Positions 1 through 4,753 of a DNA stretch of 5,895 bases are shown one piece after another. Under the pieces are notes generated by a model that did not search any database, was not told the origin of the DNA, and saw nothing but the letters and a program-made list of their open reading frames with translations. A program made the translations under genes and the position numbers. Every line of letters starts with the position of its first letter. Within the stretch, counting starts at the first letter, position 1. Source of the DNA: Coriobacteriales bacterium (GTDB lineage: Bacteria; Actinomycetota; Coriobacteriia; Coriobacteriales; UBA8131); contig JAITUO010000043.1 of NCBI GenBank assembly GCA_031286245.1, positions 1-5,895 of the forward strand. The letters are read 5' to 3'.

Positions 1-931
1 GGTCGATGCTTCCCAGGTTACAGCTTTCATAAGGCAGCAACGGTTGTTCTCCACAGGGGTTTGTGGCTTCGATCTGTCCTAAACTCGGCACTACATTGTC
101 ACGGTTCAAACGGTCAAGAAAGATAATGCCAGGCTCGCCGTTTTGCCATGCAGCATCAACAATACTGTCAAACACAGCTGCAGCATTGAGTGTTTTTACA
201 GGCTGTCTGTCATAAGGATCGACAAGTTCATAGTCAGAACCTTTTTCCACAGCTTCCATGAAATCTTCTGTCAAACCGACAGAGATGTTGAAGTTAGTAA
301 AGTCGGCATTATTGTGTTTGCACCTAATGAATTCCTCAATGTCGGGATGATCGACACGCAGGATACCCATGTTGGCTCCCCGCCTGGTACCGCCTTGTTT
401 GACAGCCTCTGTTGCAGCATTAAAAACCTTCATAAAACTGACTGGACCAGAAGCCACACCGCCAGTGGACTTGACAGGAGAGCCAGTCGGGCGCAAGCGT
501 GGGAAGGAAAACCCGGTACCACCTCCGGATTTGTGGATCAAAGCGGCGTTTTTTACAGCATCGAAAATCTCTTCCATACTGTCTCCCACCGGCAGCACAA
601 AGCAGGCGGACAGTTGCCCCAGAGGACGGCCGGCGTTCATCAGAGTTGGTGAGTTGGGGAGAAATTCTAAAGCAGTCATCATCTGGAAGAAACGCTCTTC
701 ACTTGCTGCTACATCTCCATTGTATTTAGCTTCAGCGGCAGCGACGGCTTTAGCTACCCGCCTGAACATGCCTTCGACGTCTTCAACTAGATGATCATCC
801 TCGTCCCGGGCAAGATAGCGTTTCTCCAAGACCTCTCTGGCGCTTTGGCTGATGTTGAAGCTAGTGTTCGGCTGAGCGCTTTGGCTGATGTTTAAACTTG
901 TGTTCGGCTGAGCGCTTTGGCTGATGTCCAT
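1..931 (-). CDS. nrdJ: Class II (adenosylcobalamin-dependent) ribonucleotide reductase, N-terminal part, cut by the left edge
   Basis: It reduces ribonucleotides to deoxyribonucleotides using a radical generated from adenosylcobalamin, in the cytoplasm. About 310 residues are visible. The reductase domain begins near residue 30 (VLEKRYL), followed by FLPNSPTLMNAG (90-101), then SACFVLPVGDSMEEI with the likely redox Cys110, the glycine-rich SGGGTGFSF (135-143) and QGGTRRGAN (179-187). NPCGE (291-295) carries the predicted radical Cys293 with Asn291 and Glu295, and CNLGSI follows. These motifs in this order are typical of NrdJ. No ATP-cone domain precedes the catalytic domain, so the overall-activity allosteric site appears absent. 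Two ATGs are adjacent (934-932 and 931-929). GGAGG at 937-941 lies 5 nt from the second and only 2 nt from the first, so I chose the second. The extreme N-terminus carries a 12-residue tandem repeat. The C-terminal half lies outside the window. Confidence 0.95.
   Translation of the reverse strand, partial: MDISQSAQPNTSLNISQSAQPNTSFNISQSAREVLEKRYLARDEDDHLVEDVEGMFRRVAKAVAAAEAKYNGDVAASEERFFQMMTALEFLPNSPTLMNAGRPLGQLSACFVLPVGDSMEEIFDAVKNAALIHKSGGGTGFSFPRLRPTGSPVKSTGGVASGPVSFMKVFNAATEAVKQGGTRRGANMGILRVDHPDIEEFIRCKHNNADFTNFNISVGLTEDFMEAVEKGSDYELVDPYDRQPVKTLNAAAVFDSIVDAAWQNGEPGIIFLDRLNRDNVVPSLGQIEATNPCGEQPLLPYESCNLGSID
841..926 (-). repeat. 36-bp in-frame tandem repeat at the 5' end of nrdJ
   Basis: Two full 36-bp units (848-883 and 884-919) differ at three positions, and partial units flank them on both sides. 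In protein they read ISQSAQPNTSLN, ISQSAQPNTSFN, then ISQSA running into the conserved reductase start. The repeat therefore copies the first residues of the domain plus a polar QPNTS linker. Being a multiple of three, it keeps the frame. It looks like an expansion by replication slippage and probably forms a disordered extension. Confidence 0.93.
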
Positions 932-965
932 CATTTCCTCCAGTTTTCTTATATGAAAATGCTTC

Positions 966-981
966 AGTATACATATTGTGT
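966..981 (-). promoter_or_regulatory. Candidate NrdR box, proximal to nrdJ
   Basis: On the nrdJ strand this reads ACACAATATGTATACT. That fits about 13 of 16 positions of the NrdR box as I remember it (near acaCwAtATaTwGwgt). NrdR is the ATP-cone zinc-finger repressor of ribonucleotide reductase genes. The site lies downstream of the predicted -10, in the untranslated leader. A second box lies exactly 31 bp further upstream. Confidence 0.65.
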
Positions 982-996
982 AGACGTGGGGTGTCT

Positions 997-1012
997 ATAC
1001 TACATGTTGTGC
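997..1012 (-). promoter_or_regulatory. Candidate NrdR box, distal, overlapping the nrdJ -10
   Basis: On the nrdJ strand this reads GCACAACATGTAGTAT, matching about 12 to 13 of 16 positions of the NrdR consensus and sharing the CACAAyATGTA core with the proximal box. Start-to-start distance is 31 bp, about three helical turns, which is the spacing known for NrdR box pairs. The box covers the -10 hexamer and part of the spacer, so binding would block polymerase. Confidence 0.65.
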
Positions 1013-1024
1013 GTTGCTTGTCAA
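997..1024 (-). promoter_or_regulatory. Predicted sigma70-type promoter of nrdJ
   Basis: A perfect -35 TTGACA (1024-1019) is followed after 16 bp by TAGTAT (1002-997), a 4-of-6 match to TATAAT. Transcription would start near 990, giving a leader of about 60 nt before the nrdJ ATG. The -10 is weak but the -35 is exact, and the overlapping NrdR-like box supports this as the regulated promoter. Confidence 0.6.
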
Positions 1025-1042
1025 GCGTTGACGTTGTTAATT

Positions 1043-1082
1043 GATGAACTGCCAGTGGTTACGATGAACTGCCAGTCGTCAT
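1043..1082. repeat. Two tandem 20-bp repeats with palindromic ACTGCCAGT cores
   Basis: Units 1043-1062 and 1063-1082 agree at 17 of 20 positions. Each contains the odd palindrome ACTGCCAGT (1048-1056 and 1068-1076), so the cores sit on the same face of the helix two turns apart. They lie upstream of the nrdJ -35, centred near -62 and -82 if transcription starts near 990. This could be an activator site for nrdJ or a simple slippage duplication. Confidence 0.6.
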
Positions 1083-1090
1083 TATTCGAT

Positions 1091-1283
1091 TCCTGGGAAT
1101 TTGTGAGTTTTTGCCGGAAAATCGCCCCTATGTATGGCTGTTTGGCCTGTTTTGTGGGATCCGGTTTTCTCCACAATTTAAAACCGCAGGTAGATGACTT
1201 GCAACAAAATTCTATATATGAGAAACCGATAGAAAACTATACATGAGGGCGTTTTTCCGGCAGAAACTCACAAATTCCCAGGA
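1091..1283. repeat. 193-bp element with 47-bp imperfect inverted arms (MITE-like or large hairpin)
   Basis: The arm 1091-1137 is the inverted complement of 1237-1283 at 42 of 47 positions. The outer 20 bases (TCCTGGGAATTTGTGAGTTT) match perfectly, and mismatches collect toward the inside. The 99-bp centre has no credible gene. The size and structure suit a miniature inverted-repeat element or an intergenic palindrome family. I could not see a convincing target-site duplication at the borders, so transposition is not proved. If transcribed, the arms would form a very stable hairpin between the divergent nrdJ and nth promoters. Confidence 0.75.
1152..1186 (+). other. Possible H-type pseudoknot in the centre of the inverted-repeat element
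   Basis: TTGTGG (1152-1157) can pair with CCACAA (1171-1176). CGGTTTT (1162-1168), inside that loop, can pair with AAAACCG (1180-1186) beyond it, giving interleaved 6-bp and 7-bp stems. The loops are 4, 2 and 3 nt. The same bases could instead form either simple hairpin alone. No function can be assigned, and chance is a real alternative. Confidence 0.3.
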
Positions 1284-1326
1284 TTTGCTTAAAAATGACA
1301 CAGAAAGCGGTCACGGGAGGAGCTTA

Positions 1327-1350
1327 ATGACGGAAACAGGTAAGGTGTAA
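1327..1350 (+). CDS. Seven-codon mini-ORF with a strong Shine-Dalgarno, possible leader peptide or gene remnant
   Basis: GGGAGGAG (1315-1322) precedes an ATG at 1327 with near-ideal spacing, and the frame encodes MTETGKV before TAA at 1348-1350. The ribosome site is stronger than that of nth. The mini-ORF lies before the predicted nth promoter, so it would not be on a transcript started there. It may be the 5' stub of a lost gene, a leader peptide on a longer transcript, or coincidence. The peptide has no run of one amino acid that would suggest attenuation. Confidence 0.25.
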   Translation: MTETGKV

Positions 1351-1354
1351 GCTC

Positions 1355-1383
1355 TTGGTTAGATGATCAACCGGTTGTAGAAT
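1355..1383 (+). promoter_or_regulatory. Candidate promoter of nth with a palindrome in its spacer
   Basis: TTGGTT (1355-1360, 3 of 6 to TTGACA) is followed after 17 bp by TAGAAT (1378-1383, 5 of 6 to TATAAT). The spacer ends in a perfect 10-bp palindrome, CAACCGGTTG (1368-1377), directly next to the -10, where a bound repressor could act. The leader to the nth ATG would be about 75 nt. The -35 is weak. Confidence 0.4.
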
Positions 1384-1464
1384 GACAATCAACATCTATG
1401 TCGAAGGTCTATACAACCTGATAAGCAGCATCGGCCTACGACACTACTAACCACAAGGAGATTT

Positions 1465-2190
1465 ATGCCACGCGAGGCAAAGAAAGCCAAGCAGGATCGG
1501 GCGCTGTCAGTAGCAGAGCGAATGGATGAGCTCTACCCTGCTGCTGCTTGCTTGCTTGACTTCAAAACCCCCTTTTCGTTAGTGATTGCAGTGCTGTTGT
1601 CAGCCCAGACCACCGATGCAGCAGTCAACCGGGTCACACCAGAATTATTCCGACGCTGGCCAGACCCGATCAGTTTGGCTGGAGCAACACAAAGTGAGGT
1701 CGCTTCAGTAATCCGCCGTACTGGTTTCTACCAGGTCAAAGCCAAACATTGCATTCAAACAGCCCAGATGCTGGTCAGTGACTTTGCTGGCGAAGTCCCC
1801 AGTACAATGGCAGAACTGACCCGTCTACCAGGAGTCGGTCGCAAGACAGCCAACATCGTTTTGACACAGGCATTCGGCATCGTCGAAGGTATTGCAGTCG
1901 ATACGCATGTCTTTCGGATTGCCCACTGTCTGCGCTTTGCTCCTGCTTCTGCCGATACTCCAGCCAAAGTCGAACAAGCCTTGCTTGGGCTGCTCCCCAA
2001 ACAACTCTGGGGCTCTATTAACCATCGGTGGGTACAATTCGGACGGGAATTCTGTATCGCCCGCAAGCCTCGTTGCATGGTCTGTCCGCTGGCTGATCTC
2101 TGCCCGAGTGCACCAAATCAAAAGCAAGCCAACAGCAAACCCACACAATCAAGCCCGCTGGCTGACCTTAGCCCGAGTGCGGTAAAATGA
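1465..2190 (+). CDS. nth: Endonuclease III, bifunctional DNA glycosylase/AP lyase with a 4Fe-4S cluster
   Basis: It removes oxidised pyrimidines from DNA and cleaves the resulting abasic site, starting base-excision repair. The helix-hairpin-helix LPGVGRKTAN (121-130) carries the catalytic Lys127. VDTH (145-148) supplies the catalytic Asp146. Earlier, LLSAQTTD (44-51) is the conserved core motif. Cys197, Cys204, Cys207 and Cys213 form the C-x6-C-x2-C-x5-C cluster ligand pattern of the family. At 241 residues it exceeds the usual 210 or so; the excess is an N-terminal basic stretch and a tail of about 28 residues after the last cluster cysteine. That tail repeats PLADLCPSA as PLADLSPSA. The start is supported by AAGGAG at 1455-1460, 4 nt from the ATG. 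It is divergent from nrdJ and 55 bp upstream of the response regulator, with no visible terminator between, so readthrough is possible. Confidence 0.95.
   Translation: MPREAKKAKQDRALSVAERMDELYPAAACLLDFKTPFSLVIAVLLSAQTTDAAVNRVTPELFRRWPDPISLAGATQSEVASVIRRTGFYQVKAKHCIQTAQMLVSDFAGEVPSTMAELTRLPGVGRKTANIVLTQAFGIVEGIAVDTHVFRIAHCLRFAPASADTPAKVEQALLGLLPKQLWGSINHRWVQFGREFCIARKPRCMVCPLADLCPSAPNQKQANSKPTQSSPLADLSPSAVK
2086..2180 (+). repeat. 26-bp in-frame direct repeat in the nth 3' end
   Basis: Copies at 2086-2111 and 2155-2180 match at 23 of 26 positions and lie 69 bp apart, exactly 23 codons. They encode PLADLCPSA and PLADLSPSA. The first copy contains the last cluster cysteine, and the second has serine in its place. 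The gene ends three codons (GTAAAATGA) after the second copy, so the duplication extended the protein without breaking the metal site. Confidence 0.85.
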
Positions 2191-2196
2191 CCTCTG

Positions 2197-2202
2197 TATA
2201 AT
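2197..2202 (+). promoter_or_regulatory. Candidate -10 element for the two-component operon
   Basis: A perfect TATAAT hexamer sits 7 bp after the nth stop codon in the 55-bp gap before the response regulator. I see no good -35 at 16 to 18 bp upstream, where the nth 3' end lies. An activator-dependent promoter or chance is possible. The transcript would have a leader of roughly 37 nt. Confidence 0.35.
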
Positions 2203-2245
2203 CTGAAATCCATTATTATTTCCACTTACCCGAAAGAGGACGAAG

Positions 2246-2962
2246 GTGGCGGCACATATCCTGATCGTCGAAGACGACGAAAACATCGCAAATATGATCG
2301 AAGCTACACTGGGTATAGGTGGCTACTCCTGCGAGATCGCTCTCGATGGTGACATCGCTGTCAAAGCCCTGCATGAACGCAACTACGATTTGATCCTCCT
2401 AGACATCATGCTGCCGGGTAAGGACGGCTTCACGGTGTTTGAGGAGCGCGGTATGCTGGCTGCCAACACCCCGGTGATCTTTTTGACAGCCATGGGGGAC
2501 GTGCCCAGCAAGGTCAAAGGCCTGCGAATGGGAGCTGAGGATTATATCGTCAAGCCCTTTGAAGCCGTCGAACTGCTGGCCCGCATTGAGGTGGTACTAA
2601 GACGCAGCCATCCGCAGCCTGTCATTTTAAAGCATGCTGAAATCGTCGTCGACAGCGAGCGACACCAGGTTACTAACAACGGACAGAAGGTCGACCTGAC
2701 TCCCAAGGAGTTTGACCTCCTGACCTTCTTCATCAACAACACCGACATCGCCCTGACTCGCGAACGCCTGCTTTCGGCTGTCTGGGGTTACGACTACTAT
2801 GGAGACACCCGTACTGTTGACACCCATGTCCAACAACTACGCAAGAAACTCGACCTCAGCAGTGACCTGGTGACAATCCAGAGGCTTGGTTATCGTCTGG
2901 AAAGCCGTCCTTTGGAATATGTGGAGAAAACCGGGACCGACCTGCCCGGCACGGCCGACTGA
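2246..2962 (+). CDS. OmpR/PhoB-family response regulator (receiver plus winged-helix DNA-binding domain)
   Basis: It is a cytoplasmic transcription factor switched by phosphorylation, with the kinase encoded 18 bp downstream as its likely partner. The receiver domain spans residues about 4-120. Acidic Asp10 and Asp11 (VEDDENI) and the phosphoacceptor Asp53 (LLDIMLPGKDG) are present, with Thr81 (FLTAM), Tyr100 and Lys103 (DYIVKPF) completing the switch residues. The winged-helix domain runs from about 126 to 220, with LTPKEFDLL (151-159), the recognition-helix region TRTVDTHVQQLRKKL (188-202) and the wing IQRLGYRLE. A tail of about 18 residues follows. The GTG start is preceded by AGAGGA (2235-2240) with 5 nt spacing. 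All catalytic residues are intact. The regulated genes cannot be told from sequence, and I give no symbol because OmpR-family regulators cannot be told apart here. Confidence 0.95.
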   Translation: MAAHILIVEDDENIANMIEATLGIGGYSCEIALDGDIAVKALHERNYDLILLDIMLPGKDGFTVFEERGMLAANTPVIFLTAMGDVPSKVKGLRMGAEDYIVKPFEAVELLARIEVVLRRSHPQPVILKHAEIVVDSERHQVTNNGQKVDLTPKEFDLLTFFINNTDIALTRERLLSAVWGYDYYGDTRTVDTHVQQLRKKLDLSSDLVTIQRLGYRLESRPLEYVEKTGTDLPGTAD

Positions 2963-2980
2963 CAGGTTTATGCCCAGAAC

Positions 2981-4753
2981 ATGAAACTCTGGCAGAAGAT
3001 ATTCCTTACTACCTTGGCATTGGTCATCATCTTAGTCAACGCTACATCGATGATCATCCTGAAAAACAGCCATGACTTGTCGTTGGCTCGTGAACAGTCA
3101 TCAGCGGTCACCCGCCACAACTATCTGCGAGTTGAGATACTGAACAGTGTGGTCAATACCAAATTATCAGAGCGCTTGATCATGCTGCCGAATGACCGGA
3201 TGAATGCATTGCTTGTCGAAGTGTTAGGTCCGCAGGCCAATGACCCAAGTAGCGGAGCGATGATTTTTCACAATAACGATTTGGTTTATGCGGTCAATGA
3301 CCCGGGTTTCTCCACAGAACTTGCTTTACTGGGAGCTAATGAATACTCATCAACGATTTGCCGTATCGATGACAGGGTTTTTTTACTCGTTGTGTCCAAT
3401 CCAGATTTCAATAACTACACCTATCAATTAATCACTTTCTACGACATCACTTCGACATATGACCTGTTCGATGCCACTTTCAACCAAATGCGTATCGTGG
3501 GTATTGTCTCAGCGTTGGTGATCGCCGGCATTTTGCTTTTGCTGGTACGTGTCTTGCTGTTGCCGCTGCGCAGTCTGTCGAACACTACCCGTCAGATCGC
3601 TTCCGGAGACTTGGAGAGGCGGGTGCCGCTCCGCGGTAATGACGAGTTGGCTACGGTGGCTCACAACTTCAACCTGATGGCTGATTCGATCGAGAGCAAT
3701 GTCAATGACCTGGAGCAGCTAGCGGAGTCACGTAAAGTCTTTATCGGCAACCTGGCACACGAAATGAAGACTCCTTTGACTTCGATACTTGGATATGCCG
3801 ATCTGCTGAGGGTCCAGCGCCAGGTATCTGATTCAGCACGGGTGGAGTACGCCAACATCATCGTCAGCGAGACCAAACGCCTGCAAGCGCTATCGGGCAA
3901 ATTGATGGAGCTGCTCAGTGTCGGTAACATGAAACTTGCCTTGGAGCCGATCGACTTATATGAGCTGGCCAGTGAAATCACCATGTCGTTGCAACCGATT
4001 TTTGTCGCCCGCCAGATGAACCTGTTGTGCCGGATCCCCACTTATAACTGTGTTGTAATCGCCGACCGCGAGCTCTTACAGTCACTGATCCTAAACCTTG
4101 TCGACAATGCCATGAAAGCCTCGACCGAAGGTGCGACCATCACTATTGCTGCCCGCGAATTGATGCGTGAGCAACGCGACGTAGCTTCTCCAACCCCGGA
4201 AAGACGCATCGTGGTTGGTGTGATAGACGACGGCATGGGCATCTCTGTCGACCAGATTCCCCAGTTGACTGAGCCCTTTTACATGTTGGATAAGGCTCGC
4301 ACCCGCCGTCATGGCGGAGCCGGGTTGGGACTGGCACTTTGTGCCGAAATTGCTCGCGCCCATGGTTCTGAGCTTTTCATCGAGAGTGAGATCGGCATTG
4401 GCACCACTGTCAGCTGCGACTTTGCTGCTGCCTATGGACACGCCCGCGACATGGCGGCCAGTGATTCGCCTGTCGTAGTGGTCGCTGGCGGTGAAAATGT
4501 CCGTTACACAACAGTGGACGAAGTTATGTGGCACCCCAGCCAGGTTGCGAGCTCCAAAGCTAGCGAGAACTCTACGGCTGTTCCAAATGGGGAGAAAACC
4601 GGGGTTGCGCAGATGAGCATTGGCGAAGCCGAGCAGGATGGTCGCATAAACGATGCCAAGCTGGATGGTCGCATAAACGATGCCGAACTGGATGGTCGCA
4701 ATGTTGAGTCAGCAGCACACTCAGAAAAAACAAAGGCAGGTGATGCTTTGTGA
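2981..4753 (+). CDS. Membrane sensor histidine kinase with HAMP domain and unusual repeat-bearing C-terminal tail
   Basis: It senses an unknown extracytoplasmic signal and phosphorylates the regulator encoded upstream. TM1 (about 7-27) and TM2 (about 171-193) enclose an outside domain of roughly 140 residues that I do not recognise. A HAMP linker follows (about 190-245). The dimerisation helix has the phosphoacceptor His260 in NLAHEMKTPLTSILGY. The ATPase domain shows the N box (LNLVDNAMKAS, Asn372 and Asn376), G1 (DDGMGI, 416-421), the F box (EPFYML) and G2 (GAGLGLAL, 446-453), ending near 482. About 108 more residues follow, which is unusual for this class: a short hydrophobic stretch (PVVVVAGG) and then a polar acidic segment with 9-residue repeats. 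The ribosome site before ATG 2981 is poor; a nearby mini-ORF may couple it to the regulator. Its stop overlaps the start of the next gene. Confidence 0.94.
   Translation: MKLWQKIFLTTLALVIILVNATSMIILKNSHDLSLAREQSSAVTRHNYLRVEILNSVVNTKLSERLIMLPNDRMNALLVEVLGPQANDPSSGAMIFHNNDLVYAVNDPGFSTELALLGANEYSSTICRIDDRVFLLVVSNPDFNNYTYQLITFYDITSTYDLFDATFNQMRIVGIVSALVIAGILLLLVRVLLLPLRSLSNTTRQIASGDLERRVPLRGNDELATVAHNFNLMADSIESNVNDLEQLAESRKVFIGNLAHEMKTPLTSILGYADLLRVQRQVSDSARVEYANIIVSETKRLQALSGKLMELLSVGNMKLALEPIDLYELASEITMSLQPIFVARQMNLLCRIPTYNCVVIADRELLQSLILNLVDNAMKASTEGATITIAARELMREQRDVASPTPERRIVVGVIDDGMGISVDQIPQLTEPFYMLDKARTRRHGGAGLGLALCAEIARAHGSELFIESEIGIGTTVSCDFAAAYGHARDMAASDSPVVVVAGGENVRYTTVDEVMWHPSQVASSKASENSTAVPNGEKTGVAQMSIGEAEQDGRINDAKLDGRINDAELDGRNVESAAHSEKTKAGDAL
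4637..4699 (+). repeat. 27-bp in-frame tandem repeats in the kinase tail
   Basis: Unit 4637-4663 and unit 4664-4690 encode DGRINDAKL and DGRINDAEL, and a third begins at 4691 (DGR) before diverging. The 27 bases before the first unit encode QMSIGEAEQ, which looks like a decayed copy (shared I, acidic residue, A, E). The repeat lies beyond the ATPase domain, so copy-number change should not harm catalysis. Confidence 0.92.

Noticed and set aside
143..794. Overlapping plus-strand reading frames at 143-652, 369-794 and 499-729
   Set aside because: They are antisense to nrdJ, whose motifs read cleanly on the minus strand, and their products have no recognisable features.
841..1082. Possible CRISPR array from the short repeats near nrdJ
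   Set aside because: The repeats are directly tandem with no spacers, only two units each, and one set is coding.
917..1246. Plus-strand frame of 109 codons across the intergenic region
   Set aside because: It overlaps the nrdJ start, the promoter boxes, the tandem repeat and one arm of the inverted repeat, has no ribosome site, and its cysteine- and aromatic-rich product looks like non-coding translation.
1091..1283. Integron attC site or complete insertion sequence
   Set aside because: There are no attC core motifs, the centre encodes no transposase, and no clear target duplication is visible at the borders.
1284..1464. Intrinsic terminator between the inverted-repeat element and nth, or after nth
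   Set aside because: I found no GC-rich hairpin followed by a T-run in either gap.
1825..2148. Minus-strand frames opposite nth
   Set aside because: They are shadows of the nth coding strand, which has complete catalytic and cluster motifs.
4091..4534. Minus-strand frame of 147 codons opposite the kinase ATPase domain
   Set aside because: It is a shadow of the conserved N, G1 and G2 motifs on the plus strand, with no ribosome site or family features.
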